DNA of 64,000 nucleotides, from positions 1 through 64,000 of the forward strand of contig JADGFI010000008.1 in the NCBI GenBank assembly GCA_016743945.1. The letters are read 5' to 3'. Below are positions 43,690 through 52,565 of the stretch, in pieces. The notes beneath the pieces were generated by a model that worked only from the letters and a program-made list of their open reading frames with translations, was not told the origin of the DNA and did no database searches. The position numbers and the translations under genes are program-made. Within the stretch, counting starts at the first letter, position 1, and each line of letters starts with the position of its first letter. This DNA is from Desulfobacteraceae bacterium. GTDB lineage: Bacteria > Desulfobacterota > Desulfobacteria > Desulfobacterales > Desulfobacteraceae.

Positions 43690-44736
43690 ATGAAACTTTG
43701 TATCAGTGACATTATAAAAATTATTCCGGCCAGGGTGACAGGAGATCCTGGGTTTGAAATCAGGGGGGTGTCATCATTTGATGATGCCGGCCCCCAGGAT
43801 TTGACCTTTGCCTGTGATCCACTCTATCTAGCCCGGATCGATCAGACACTTGCAGGAGCCGTTATTGTACCGGATTCATTCTTTCCGGATTCCGGAATTT
43901 TGCCTTGTATCCTTTTAAAAACAGAGAATCCAAAATTATCTTTTTTTAAGGTAGTGGAATTGTTCTATCCGGAAAAATCCCTTGTACCCCAGATCCATTC
44001 ATCTGCCATTATCGGTAATAATTCAACGCCCGGTCAAGGTACCAGGATAGAGGCCAATGTGGTGGTGGGTGACAATGTGAAAATTGGAAATTATGTTCAT
44101 ATCATGTCCAATGTCACCATTGCCGATGGATGCACACTAGGGGATCACACCGTGATAAAACCCAATGTGACCCTTATGGAGGGGTCTGTTCTTGGCCATC
44201 ATGGGATCATTCATCCAGGGTCCGTCATCGGGTCCGACGGCTTTGGGTTTGCCCAGAATGCCGGAACCCATGAAAAATTGATCCATACAGGCCATGTAAG
44301 CATGGGCAACCATGTGGAAATAGGTGCCTGTAACACCATAGATAGAGGGACCTTAGGGGTTACTCGTCTTGGAAATGGCGTTAAGACCGACAATTTGGTC
44401 CACATTGCCCATAATGTTAAAATAGGTGACAACACCCTTGTGGTAGCCCAGGTGGGAATTGCCGGGAGCACCTGCGTTGGAAAAAATGTCATTATTGCCG
44501 GGAAAGCCGGGATTTCCGGTCATCTGACCATTGGGGATTCTGTGATTGTGGGTCCCTATGCCGGGGTCTCAAAAGATGTTCCTGCAAACCAAATCGTTTC
44601 TGGGATACCCCACATGGCCCATAAAACCTGGCTTAAAGTTTCTACTATTATCCCCCGGTTACCGGAAATAAGAAAAAAATTATTTTCCTTTGAGAAAAGA
44701 TTAAAAACGTTGGAAAATAAATCAGAACAGGAGTAA
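43690..44736 (+). CDS. lpxD: UDP-3-O-(3-hydroxyacyl)glucosamine N-acyltransferase
   Basis: Adds the N-linked acyl chain in lipid A synthesis. An N-terminal uridine-binding domain (about 1-100) precedes a left-handed beta helix of hexapeptide repeats (about 105-315). The catalytic histidine region is VHIAHNVKIGDN, and GSDGFGFAQN is family-typical. A C-terminal helix follows. The lpxA start is two bases downstream; fabZ, which often sits between lpxD and lpxA, is absent here. Confidence 0.94.
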   Translation: MKLCISDIIKIIPARVTGDPGFEIRGVSSFDDAGPQDLTFACDPLYLARIDQTLAGAVIVPDSFFPDSGILPCILLKTENPKLSFFKVVELFYPEKSLVPQIHSSAIIGNNSTPGQGTRIEANVVVGDNVKIGNYVHIMSNVTIADGCTLGDHTVIKPNVTLMEGSVLGHHGIIHPGSVIGSDGFGFAQNAGTHEKLIHTGHVSMGNHVEIGACNTIDRGTLGVTRLGNGVKTDNLVHIAHNVKIGDNTLVVAQVGIAGSTCVGKNVIIAGKAGISGHLTIGDSVIVGPYAGVSKDVPANQIVSGIPHMAHKTWLKVSTIIPRLPEIRKKLFSFEKRLKTLENKSEQE

Positions 44737-44738
44737 CC

Positions 44739-45509
44739 ATGATCCACCCAAGTGCAATAATTGATTCATCGGCCCAGATTGATACCAATGTCACCATTGG
44801 TCCTTTTGCCATTGTTAAAGCCAATGTCTGTATTGGTTCAGGTACCACCATCGGCCCCTATACCACTATTGAAGAAGATGTCACCATCGGATCGGACTGT
44901 CAGATTTTTCAATATGCCTCCATTGGGGGAGCACCCCAGGATTTAAAATTCCACGGGGAAAAAACCGATCTGAAGATTGGAAGAGGATCCATTATCCGGG
45001 AATTTGTTACCATCAACAAGGGAACGGAATTTGGCGGCGGTATTACCCAGGTGGGGGAAGAAAACTATTTAATGGCCTATACCCATATTGCCCATGACTG
45101 CAAAACCGGCAAAGGGGTGATTCTGGCCAATAATTCGACCCTGGCAGGACACATCGAAATCGGTGACTATGCCACCATAGGCGGCCTTGTGGCCATCCAC
45201 CAATTTGTCCAGATCGGGGATTTTGCCTATATTGGCGGCAAATCCGCCGTGGTAAAAGATATTCCCCCCTATGTTATTGCCGCAGGGGACCGGGCCTGTC
45301 TCCATGGTCTTAACAATGTGGGGTTAAAACGTCACAACTTTCAAAAATCAACCCTCCAGCAATTGAAAAAAGCCTATCGAATTTTTTTTAGAATCGGGCT
45401 TACCGTTAAGCAGGCATCGGAACGTGTAAAAGCTGAGGTAGAGCTTGTTCCTGAAGTAAAAAATTTCATGAATTTTATCATTGAATCCAACCGGGGGGTC
45501 ACCAGGTAG
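44739..45509 (+). CDS. lpxA: acyl-ACP--UDP-N-acetylglucosamine O-acyltransferase
   Basis: First step of lipid A synthesis. A beta helix of hexapeptide repeats covers residues 1-190; the catalytic His is in YTHIAHDCKTG and the ruler/binding region ASIGGAPQDLKFHGE is intact. A C-terminal helical domain (LQQLKKAYRIFFRIGLTVKQA) completes the trimer fold. The 256-residue length is standard. Acyl-chain length is not predictable. Confidence 0.95.
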   Translation: MIHPSAIIDSSAQIDTNVTIGPFAIVKANVCIGSGTTIGPYTTIEEDVTIGSDCQIFQYASIGGAPQDLKFHGEKTDLKIGRGSIIREFVTINKGTEFGGGITQVGEENYLMAYTHIAHDCKTGKGVILANNSTLAGHIEIGDYATIGGLVAIHQFVQIGDFAYIGGKSAVVKDIPPYVIAAGDRACLHGLNNVGLKRHNFQKSTLQQLKKAYRIFFRIGLTVKQASERVKAEVELVPEVKNFMNFIIESNRGVTR

Positions 45510-45513
45510 AAAA

Positions 45514-46332
45514 ATGAAAATAGGACTCATTGCCGGCGGCGGTCAGTTTCCTTTGCTTTTCACCCAACGCGCCATCCAAAAGGGATATGAGGTGGTGGCG
45601 GTGGGATTTAATTCAGAAACAGACAAGGGTTTGGTCGACCAGGTTGCCCATTTTAAATGGCTTTATCTGGGTCAGGTATCAAAGATGGTCAACTATTTTA
45701 AAAGCCATGGTATTTGCCAGGCAGTCATGCTGGGCACCATCTCAAAAACCAATATTTTCAAGGATATCCGTCCGGATTTAAAGGCTCTGGCCTTCATTGC
45801 CAGAACAAGCCGAACCCATGATGATACCATTCTTTCTTCCTTTGCCAATCTTTTGTTAAAGGAAGGCATCCAGATAAAACCCTCCACCTTTCTTTTGCCC
45901 GAATTGATCAGTAAAAAGGGGTGCTGGACAAAACGAAAACCCGATCGAGCTGAGAAAAAAGATATTTATCAGGGATGGAAACTTGCCAAGGAAATCGGGA
46001 AACTGGATATCGGGCAATGCCTTGTGATCAGCAACGGCACCATTCTGGCCGTTGAAGCCATAGATGGCACCGATGCCACCATCAAAAGAGGTGCCGGTCT
46101 TGCACAAGGGGCTGGCGCCGTGGTTGTTAAACTTTCCAAACCGGGTCAGGATCTAAGGTTCGATCTACCCTCCTCGGGGTGTGCCACCATCCAGACCATG
46201 ATTGAATCAGGGGCAACCGTACTGGTCCTTGAGGCAAATTTATCCATTGCCTTTGACAGAGAAGAAATGATCCGGCTTGCCGATCACCATGGTATCTCAA
46301 TTATTGCATTAACCAATGAAGATATCCCATGA
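45514..46332 (+). CDS. lpxI: UDP-2,3-diacylglucosamine pyrophosphatase LpxI
   Basis: Cleaves UDP-2,3-diacylglucosamine to lipid X, replacing LpxH. The N-terminal Rossmann-like half (KIGLIAGGGQFPLLF, VAVGFN) and the C-terminal half with TTKRGAGLAQGAGAVVVK-type sequence, CATIQTMIESGATVLVLEA and a final AFDREEMIRLADHHGISI match the family. The start at 45514 follows the lpxA stop by four bases with an AGG-type site; the longer ORF would overlap lpxA. It overlaps lpxB by four bases. Confidence 0.92.
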   Translation: MKIGLIAGGGQFPLLFTQRAIQKGYEVVAVGFNSETDKGLVDQVAHFKWLYLGQVSKMVNYFKSHGICQAVMLGTISKTNIFKDIRPDLKALAFIARTSRTHDDTILSSFANLLLKEGIQIKPSTFLLPELISKKGCWTKRKPDRAEKKDIYQGWKLAKEIGKLDIGQCLVISNGTILAVEAIDGTDATIKRGAGLAQGAGAVVVKLSKPGQDLRFDLPSSGCATIQTMIESGATVLVLEANLSIAFDREEMIRLADHHGISIIALTNEDIP

Positions 46333-47564
46333 AAAAATATTCCATTGCCCTGGCTTCTAAACAACGCCGCATAATGGTGCTGACCGGGGAACCCTCGGGA
46401 GATGTTCACGCTGGAACGCTCGTCCGTGCCATGCAAAGGATAGATCCCCATTTAGAAATCTGCGGCATTGGCGGTCCCTGTATGAAAGCACAAGGGGTTG
46501 ATATTTTCTTTCCCATTGAACACTTGTCTGCCATGGGGCTCACAGAGGTTATCGTCCAGTTTAAACATATCAAACAGGCCTTTGACTCCTTTAAATCAAG
46601 ATTAAGAACCCACCCACCAGATCTTATCATTCTCATTGACTATCCAGGGTTTAACCTCAAGGCAGCCCAATATGCAAAACAAAAATTTGATATCCCCATA
46701 TTTTATTATATCACCCCCAAGGTCTGGGCTTGGAAAGAATCAAGACTCAAACAAATAAAATTATATGTAGACCATGCTGCCCTGATATTCCCCTTTGAAG
46801 AAAAATTGTATCGCAGGGCAAAAATCTTGTCTACCTATGTGGGCAACCCTTTGATGGATGAGTATCCTGAGCATCTGGCCAAATCCTTTTATAAGAGATC
46901 TTTTTTAACGGGGCCGTCTTCGCTTAACGGGTCTTATCGTGTGGAATCAGGGACTGACCCTGACCCAAAGGATTCCAAGGGACCTGTGATAGGATTACTC
47001 CCGGGGTCCAGACGAGCGGAAATTAAAAATTTGCTGGATATTATGCTGAAAACCGCATTAAAAATAAACAGCCAAAAGAAGAAGTCTCGATTTTTGATTT
47101 CAGCAGCATCCAATCTTCATTCAGAACTAATAGATAAAATTTTGTCCCCCTATCATCAAACCGGGCTGTTTGAGGTTGTCCAGGGCAGGCCCATGGAAAT
47201 TTTCAGGCGATCTGACCTGTTGATAGCCGCTTCCGGTACCGTCACCCTGGAGGCGGCTCTCTGCTGTCTGCCAACCATTATTGTTTATAAAATGACCCCC
47301 ATAAGTCATAAAATTGCCAAACTTTTGGTGAAGGTTAAATATGCGGGTCTTGCCAACCTGATCGCAGGCAGGGAAGTGATGCCGGAACTGCTTCAAAATG
47401 ATGCCACTCCTGAAAAAATCAGTCAACGGGCATTCTCCATGTTGGAAAACCTAGGGGACCATGAAAATCAACTATTGGTGGTTCGAAAACTTCTCGGAGC
47501 ACCGGGTGCTTCAAAAAGAGCGGCCCGAATTGCACTTGATCTGGTTAAGCGACCGATTAAATAA
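46329..47564 (+). CDS. lpxB: lipid-A-disaccharide synthase
   Basis: Condenses lipid X with UDP-2,3-diacylglucosamine. GT19-family GT-B fold: VLTGEPSGDVHAG and CGIGGPCM near the N-terminus, YYITPKVWAWKESRLKQIK, VGNPLMDEYP, GLLPGSRRAEIKNLL, and ASGTVTLEAALC in the C-terminal half. At 411 residues it is slightly longer than E. coli LpxB, with an extra stretch after YKRSF (about residues 195-215). The start forms a 4-base ATGA overlap with lpxI. Confidence 0.94.
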   Translation: MKKYSIALASKQRRIMVLTGEPSGDVHAGTLVRAMQRIDPHLEICGIGGPCMKAQGVDIFFPIEHLSAMGLTEVIVQFKHIKQAFDSFKSRLRTHPPDLIILIDYPGFNLKAAQYAKQKFDIPIFYYITPKVWAWKESRLKQIKLYVDHAALIFPFEEKLYRRAKILSTYVGNPLMDEYPEHLAKSFYKRSFLTGPSSLNGSYRVESGTDPDPKDSKGPVIGLLPGSRRAEIKNLLDIMLKTALKINSQKKKSRFLISAASNLHSELIDKILSPYHQTGLFEVVQGRPMEIFRRSDLLIAASGTVTLEAALCCLPTIIVYKMTPISHKIAKLLVKVKYAGLANLIAGREVMPELLQNDATPEKISQRAFSMLENLGDHENQLLVVRKLLGAPGASKRAARIALDLVKRPIK

Positions 47565-47579
47565 ATATGGTTAAATAAA
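47557..47579. repeat. short tandem duplication (period 14) at the lpxB stop
   Basis: TTAAATAAA at 47557-47565 and again at 47571-47579; the first copy contains the lpxB stop codon. Confidence 0.5.
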
Positions 47580-47687
47580 CCAGATTTTATACCCTTATTT
47601 ACTAAAGGGGCAAAATAAGAAATTTGACAAACACCCTAAAAAATTATTAGAGTAACATCACCCACAAAAAGGACAATCGGGTGAACA

Positions 47688-47707
47688 TTTGAGGAGTACT
47701 TTGAGGA
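47688..47707. repeat. duplicated ribosome binding site (period 12) before the CNNM/CorC gene
   Basis: TTTGAGGA occurs at 47688-47695 and 47700-47707. The second copy is correctly spaced for the ATG at 47714. Confidence 0.5.
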
Positions 47708-47713
47708 ATTGTA

Positions 47714-48949
47714 ATGACGTTTGAAGTAACACTGCTGGTTATATGCCTTTTTCTGTCGGGTTTTTTTTCATCATCGGAGACGGCTCTTTTCTCCATCTCA
47801 AAAATTAAGGCCCTTCATATTGCCAAAGACGGGTCTAAGACCGGTCAATTGATCATGGAGATGAAAACAGACTCCCATACCCTGTTGACCACTATTCTCA
47901 TCGGAAATAATCTGGTGAATATCGGTGCATCCGCTCTTGCTACTGCCCTGGCTATTTCCCATTTTAAATCCAATGCCGTTGGAATTGCCACGGGTATTAT
48001 GACCCTTTTGATTTTGATATTCGGAGAAATTTTCCCCAAATCCTTTGCCAATCATAACAATGTCCTGGTGGCAAGGGGAGTGATTTTTCCCTTGTACTGG
48101 CTCTCCAAGCTTCTTTGGCCACTGATTTTTGCCTTAAATTTTATTCCTAAGCTCCATGGAGCCAATGACAATGGCCAGGATGCTGTCACCGAAGATGAAC
48201 TCATGACCATGGTGGAAGTGGTGGAAGAAGAAGGGGAGATAAAGGAAGAGGAAAAAGAGTATATTACCAATATCTTTGAATTTGATGACACCTCCTGCTC
48301 GGAAATTATGACCCCCAGAGCCGATATGTTTGTCATTGATGCATCCGATGGGCTTGATATCCAGGCCACCTTGAAAACTGGGTTTTCAAGAATACCGGTC
48401 ATTGAAGACTCTATTGACAATATCATCGGTATCCTCCATGTCAAAGATTTGTTTGCAAGTTTTCAGAGGCTTTCAAAAGAAAATGCCACCGCCTCCCTGG
48501 ACATTAAACAGATCATGAAAATTCCTTATTTTATACCAGAATCAAAAAAACTCGATTCCCTGCTCAAGGACTTCAAGATAAAGAAAAGCCACATGGCCGT
48601 GGTGGTGGATGAGCATGGCGGGGTCTCGGGAATCGTGACCCTGGAAGATGTGGTTGAAGAGATTATTGGAGAGATTGTTGATGAAACCGACCGCATGGTA
48701 CCGGATATTGTTAAACTCAAAGGAAACAAATGGTTGGTGTCCGGCAAGATAGATATTGATGATCTCAATAAGGAGATAGGGCTATCCATCCCCGAGTCAA
48801 GTAATTATGACACATTTTCCGGGTTCTTTCTTGAAGAGATTGAGAGAATTCCCAAACCCGGTGAGTCGATAAACATAGGCAACTGGACCATCACGGTCAA
48901 GGATATGGACGGAAACAGGATTCAAACATTTATTTTAAACAATGAGTAG
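47714..48949 (+). CDS. CNNM/CorC-HlyC family membrane transporter
   Basis: Four hydrophobic segments (about residues 1-135) form the DUF21/CNNM domain, beginning LSGFFSSSETALFSISKIKA. Two CBS domains (about 200-330; MTPRADMFVID, VVVDEHGGVSGIVTLEDVVEEIIGEI) and a CorC_HlyC domain (about 345-410) follow. Characterised relatives export Mg2+ or Co2+; haemolysin is only a historical name. A duplicated AGGA site precedes the ATG. It is probably monocistronic. Confidence 0.9.
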   Translation: MTFEVTLLVICLFLSGFFSSSETALFSISKIKALHIAKDGSKTGQLIMEMKTDSHTLLTTILIGNNLVNIGASALATALAISHFKSNAVGIATGIMTLLILIFGEIFPKSFANHNNVLVARGVIFPLYWLSKLLWPLIFALNFIPKLHGANDNGQDAVTEDELMTMVEVVEEEGEIKEEEKEYITNIFEFDDTSCSEIMTPRADMFVIDASDGLDIQATLKTGFSRIPVIEDSIDNIIGILHVKDLFASFQRLSKENATASLDIKQIMKIPYFIPESKKLDSLLKDFKIKKSHMAVVVDEHGGVSGIVTLEDVVEEIIGEIVDETDRMVPDIVKLKGNKWLVSGKIDIDDLNKEIGLSIPESSNYDTFSGFFLEEIERIPKPGESINIGNWTITVKDMDGNRIQTFILNNE

Positions 48950-49009
48950 CCAGGCTTCTTTTTCTACTGTTCGCATTGTTAAAAAAAGAGGGGTGTCCAT
49001 AAAAAATCC

Positions 49010-49038
49010 TTGACAGAATGAAAATCGAAGTATAGATT
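49010..49038 (+). promoter_or_regulatory. candidate sigma-70 promoter of the pheA leader
   Basis: A perfect TTGACA -35 box at 49010-49015 is followed by TATAGATT at 49031-49038, giving a -10 match of four of six with a spacer of 15 or 17 bases. Transcription would begin near 49043-49046, about 35 bases before the leader peptide. Confidence 0.6.
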
Positions 49039-49079
49039 TTTACGACTTTATTGGACTTTAAACGGAGCCGCGAACTAAA

Positions 49080-49136
49080 ATGACAATTGCACACAGATAT
49101 TTTTTCTTTTTTAGGTATCTAACCTGTCTGTGGTGA
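49080..49136 (+). CDS. pheL: pheA leader peptide, Phe-rich
   Basis: An 18-codon ORF encodes MTIAHRYFFFFRYLTCLW. Four consecutive Phe codons (49101-49112) are flanked by Tyr codons. A GGAG motif lies 12 bases upstream, a rather long spacing. Its place between a promoter and a terminator just upstream of pheA, like pheL of E. coli, supports a regulatory leader rather than a functional peptide. It is not an evolutionary homologue by sequence beyond the Phe run. Confidence 0.75.
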   Translation: MTIAHRYFFFFRYLTCLW

Positions 49137-49201
49137 GCTGATCTTCAATAATTGAACACGCTTTAAAAACCGCAGCAGGCAAGACCTGATGCGGTTTTTT
49201 T
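49090..49201 (+). promoter_or_regulatory. transcription attenuator of the pheA-aro operon
   Basis: Four segments with alternative pairings are visible. Segment 1 (49090-49097) pairs with segment 2 (49127-49135, one bulge). Segment 2 (49123-49134) alternatively pairs over 11 bp with segment 3 (49169-49179, one bulged T and one GU). Segment 3 (49165-49179) pairs with segment 4 (49185-49199) to form the terminator. A ribosome stalled on the Phe codons would mask segment 1 and allow 2:3 pairing, so transcription continues. A ribosome at the stop codon masks segment 2, so 3:4 forms and transcription ends. Confidence 0.75.
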
Positions 49202-49204
49202 ATT
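49165..49204 (+). terminator. intrinsic terminator of the pheA attenuator
   Basis: A 10-bp outer stem (49165-49174 with 49190-49199), one mismatch and a 4-bp inner stem (49176-49179 with 49185-49188) close a 5-base loop, and the stem runs into a T tract. The terminator lies about 70 bases upstream of the pheA start, where it would only make sense as a conditional stop. Confidence 0.85.
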
Positions 49205-49274
49205 TTGTGCCGTTTTTAATTTTGCATCAACGTTAACAGTGCACCAACGTTTATTACAAAAGGATACGACCCCT

Positions 49275-50387
49275 ATGGAAAAAGATCCCCAGGAATATGA
49301 TCCCCAGGAAAAAGTACTTGCACCCTTCAGAGATGAGATAGACCAGATTGATTCCCAGATTTTGGACCTGATCAACCAACGGCTGTCCATTGGTAAACAA
49401 GTGGGTGCCGTTAAAAAAGAAAAGGGAAGCCGGGTCTTGGATCGATCCCGGGAACGAAAGGTCATTGAAAAAATTTGGAAAATGAATCGAGGACCTGCCA
49501 ACAAAGATCTGTTGCAATACATATTTAACGTGATCATCACGGCCACCCGGGAAATCCAAAAACCCAAGACTATTTCCTATTTAGGACCCAAGGCCAGCTA
49601 TACCCATATTGCTAGCCTGAACCATTTCAAGCATTCCGGCAAATTTATTGAACAGCCCGGCCTGTTTGATATTTTCAGGGAGGTTGAAAAAAATGAAAGC
49701 CATTTTGGGGTGGTACCTGTTGAAAATTCCATTGAAGGAGCTGTAAACCACACCCTGGATCTGTTTACCGAGTTTGACTTAAATATTTGTGCCGAACATT
49801 ATGAGCCGGTTTCCCATGCGTTATTGTCCATAACAGGAGAAGCCTGCGATGTGAAAAATATTTACTCCCATCCCCAGGCCATTGCCCAATGCAAGGGCTG
49901 GCTGAAGAAAAAATTTCCCCATGTGGAGGCCTTAGAAACCAGTTCCACCTCCAAAGCCGCCCTCATGGCATCGGAAAACAAGTATGTGGCGGCCATTGCC
50001 AGCCGGAAGGCAGCCCATTTCTATGAATTGCTGCCCGTGGAATCAAAAATCGAAGACTATTCCGGAAATGTCACCCGGTTTCTGGTCATCGGCAAAGAAT
50101 CGCCTGGTAGAACAGGGCGGGACAAGACCTCTATTATGTTTGCCACTTCCCATGTTCCAGGCGCCTTGTTTAAAGCCCTTGAACCCATTGACAAGGCCGG
50201 GCTCAACATGCTGAAACTTGAATCCAGGCCCACCCGGGATCAGAACTGGAGCTATTATTTCTTCCTTGATATTGAAGGCCATGTTGAAGACAGCCGTGTG
50301 GCAAAAACCATTGAGCGGATAAAGGCACATTCGCTTACCTTGAAAGTGCTGGGGTCCTATCCGGTTTATGTCAAAGAGGACCGATAG
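49275..50387 (+). CDS. pheA: bifunctional chorismate mutase / prephenate dehydratase (P-protein)
   Basis: Converts chorismate to prephenate and then phenylpyruvate. An AroQ chorismate mutase domain (about residues 15-95: FRDEIDQIDSQILDLINQRL, KQVGAVKKEKG) precedes the dehydratase domain (about 98-275: TISYLGPKASYTH, VVPVENSIEGAVNHTLDLF, GNVTRFLVIG) and a C-terminal ACT domain with HVPGALFKALEPIDKAGLNM and the Phe-binding ESRP. Feedback by Phe is thus expected in addition to attenuation. The start at 49275 has AAGGA about 11 bases upstream. A 15-base duplication encodes DPQE twice near the N-terminus. Confidence 0.95.
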   Translation: MEKDPQEYDPQEKVLAPFRDEIDQIDSQILDLINQRLSIGKQVGAVKKEKGSRVLDRSRERKVIEKIWKMNRGPANKDLLQYIFNVIITATREIQKPKTISYLGPKASYTHIASLNHFKHSGKFIEQPGLFDIFREVEKNESHFGVVPVENSIEGAVNHTLDLFTEFDLNICAEHYEPVSHALLSITGEACDVKNIYSHPQAIAQCKGWLKKKFPHVEALETSSTSKAALMASENKYVAAIASRKAAHFYELLPVESKIEDYSGNVTRFLVIGKESPGRTGRDKTSIMFATSHVPGALFKALEPIDKAGLNMLKLESRPTRDQNWSYYFFLDIEGHVEDSRVAKTIERIKAHSLTLKVLGSYPVYVKEDR

Positions 50388-50391
50388 GAAC

Positions 50392-51210
50392 ATGATCACT
50401 GCAGCCACAGATCTTTATTGTGTACTGGGAAGCCCCGTATCCCACTCCCAAAGTCCCCTGGTGCATAACATCAGTTTTAGAAAAAATAAAATTGATGCTG
50501 TGTATCTGGCATTTGAGCCTATGAATATTGAAACTGCCGTCATGTCCCTGCGGAGTCTTGGAATAAAAGGCGCCTCGGTTACCATTCCCTTCAAGGAAAC
50601 CATTATACCCTATCTGGACGCGGTGGATCCCCTGGCCTTGAAAATAGGGGCCGTGAATACAGTGGTGAACAGGTCGGGTCGACTTGTGGGATATAACACA
50701 GACAGTGATGCGGCGGTTGCCCCTTTAATCGCCCATGGGATACAAGACAAAACCATTTGTATCATCGGGGCAGGAGGGGCGGGAAAAGCCGTGGCCCATG
50801 GGATTGCAAAACAAGGGGGAAAAATTATTATCACCAACCGTTCACGGTCAAAAGGAGCTGCCCTGGCTGCACAAGTTAACGGACAGTTCATTTGCCTGGA
50901 CCAGATGGACACCATTGATGTAGATGTTGTGATCAACACCACAAGCTGCGGAATGCATCCCCTTCAGGTTGCGGAGTTACCTTTTCCAGCCCACAACTTA
51001 AACCAGGGTATGGTGGTCATGGATGTGGTCTATACCCCGTTGAACACAAGATTGCTGTCCATTGCCAGGGAAAAAGGATGCACCATAATTGACGGGCTTT
51101 CCATGTTTGTGGCCCAGGCAGCGGCCCAGTTTGAATTGTGGACCGGTCTCTCACCAGATACCCAGGCCATGAGAGAGGTGGTATTAGAAAAAATACCGCT
51201 GAAGCGATAA
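50392..51210 (+). CDS. aroE: shikimate dehydrogenase
   Basis: NADPH-dependent reduction of 3-dehydroshikimate. The substrate motif GSPVSHSQSPLVHN is near the N-terminus, VTIPFKETIIPYLD carries the catalytic Lys, AVNTVVN follows, and the cofactor fold has IIGAGGAGKAVAHG with ITNRSRSKGAAL. The start at 50392 has a TAGGA site and follows pheA by four bases; a longer ORF start would overlap pheA. Confidence 0.95.
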   Translation: MITAATDLYCVLGSPVSHSQSPLVHNISFRKNKIDAVYLAFEPMNIETAVMSLRSLGIKGASVTIPFKETIIPYLDAVDPLALKIGAVNTVVNRSGRLVGYNTDSDAAVAPLIAHGIQDKTICIIGAGGAGKAVAHGIAKQGGKIIITNRSRSKGAALAAQVNGQFICLDQMDTIDVDVVINTTSCGMHPLQVAELPFPAHNLNQGMVVMDVVYTPLNTRLLSIAREKGCTIIDGLSMFVAQAAAQFELWTGLSPDTQAMREVVLEKIPLKR

Positions 51211-51244
51211 ATATTTTAAAACAATATCCCAAGGAAATACCCCA

Positions 51245-52546
51245 ATGGAATTAGAATTGACCGATCCAATAAAAACCAATCAGGTAAAATCTAAACAAAT
51301 AAAATCCAGACACATCCCGGATCAAATCGTTCAGGTGCCGGGATCTAAAAGCATTTCCCATCGAATGATGATTTGTGCCGCACTTTCAAAGGGGTCTTCA
51401 AAAATTAGAAATCTGTTGGAAAGTCAAGATCTTTCCCTGACAGCAAAGGCCCTTGCTGCGATGGGTGCCGGCATCAAAGCGTTGGAACCCGGTCTTGTTG
51501 CGGTACAAGGATTTAATGGCCGGCCCATTCCCCATGCTCCCCCCATATTCCTAGGTAATTCAGGTACGTCCATGCGCCTTTTAGCGGGTATTGCAGCCCT
51601 TGGACAGACCCCGTACACCCTGACCGGGGATGAACGGATGTGTGAGCGACCCATGATTGAGCTGCTGGATGCACTCAACATGCTCCAGGTGGAGGCAAAA
51701 TCCATCCATCCAGGGGGAACCCCGCCCGTTACCATCCGAGGGCTTGGCAGACGAGGCGGTACGACCACCATTGATTGTTCCAAGAGCAGCCAATATTTAT
51801 CGTCTTTGCTCATGATGGGGGCATTGCTGGAAAAAGGGTTGACCATTTTTCTCCCGGGCTTGCCTGTTTCTGTTCCCTATATTGATCTGACCATTGATGT
51901 CATGAACCAATTTAAAGTAAAGGCGATTCGCGTCAGTGACCTGGAATATCAGGTGCCGGGAAATCAAATGTATACGCCGGGTGAGTATGTGGTGGAGCCC
52001 GACCTTTCCAATGCCGGGTATTTCTGGGCCGCAGGGGCTGTCACCGGCAGTGAAATCGGGGTGGATAATATCCATAAAAATTCTCTCCAGGGGGATTTAA
52101 AACAGATTCACATTCTTGAGCAGATGGGCTGTTCCCTTAATATCGAGAAAAATAGTGTGGCGGTTAAGGGAAATCCCCTCAAAGGCGTGGATGTGGACAT
52201 GTCCGATACACCGGATGCGGTTCCTGCCATCGCTGTGGTGGCCGCCTTTGCCAGGGGAACCACCCGGATCTCAAACATTGGCCATTTGCGTGTAAAAGAA
52301 TGTGATCGCATTGCGGCGGTTTCTTCTCAATTAATAAAAATGGGAATAGGGGTGGCCCAGGGGGAGGACTGGCTCGAAATTACCGGGGGTACGCCAAAGG
52401 GAGCTTTCATTGAAACCTTTAACGATCATAGAATCGCCATGGCTTTTTCCGTGGCAGGACTTATCGTGGAGGGAATGGAAATAGAGAATCCCGCCTGTGT
52501 GGAAAAATCATTTCCAGGATTTTGGAATATCCTTGAAGCTTTATAA
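51245..52546 (+). CDS. aroA: 3-phosphoshikimate 1-carboxyvinyltransferase (EPSP synthase)
   Basis: Joins shikimate-3-phosphate and PEP. Motifs: PGSKSISHRMMICAALSKG, LGNSGTSMRLLAG (PEP-binding loop; the classical glyphosate-site GNAGT is GNSGT here), SSQYLSSLLMMGA, and RVKECDRIAAV with FNDHRIAMAF near the C-terminus. Two inverse-alpha/beta domains. GNSGT with Ser replacing Ala is typical of class II-like enzymes with lower glyphosate sensitivity. An imperfect 15-base tandem duplication lies in the N-terminal tail, which is longer than usual. Confidence 0.95.
   Translation: MELELTDPIKTNQVKSKQIKSRHIPDQIVQVPGSKSISHRMMICAALSKGSSKIRNLLESQDLSLTAKALAAMGAGIKALEPGLVAVQGFNGRPIPHAPPIFLGNSGTSMRLLAGIAALGQTPYTLTGDERMCERPMIELLDALNMLQVEAKSIHPGGTPPVTIRGLGRRGGTTTIDCSKSSQYLSSLLMMGALLEKGLTIFLPGLPVSVPYIDLTIDVMNQFKVKAIRVSDLEYQVPGNQMYTPGEYVVEPDLSNAGYFWAAGAVTGSEIGVDNIHKNSLQGDLKQIHILEQMGCSLNIEKNSVAVKGNPLKGVDVDMSDTPDAVPAIAVVAAFARGTTRISNIGHLRVKECDRIAAVSSQLIKMGIGVAQGEDWLEITGGTPKGAFIETFNDHRIAMAFSVAGLIVEGMEIENPACVEKSFPGFWNILEAL
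51281..51310. repeat. imperfect tandem duplication (period 15) in the aroA N-terminal tail
   Basis: 51281-51295 and 51296-51310 match at 11 of 15 positions and give QVKSK/QIKSR in the protein, in a non-conserved tail before the fold begins. Confidence 0.45.
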
Positions 52547-52565
52547 TCAGGACCCTTATAAACCA

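Noticed and set aside
47714-48949. Haemolysin annotation
   Set aside because: The CNNM/CorC architecture indicates ion transport; haemolytic activity is a historical label.
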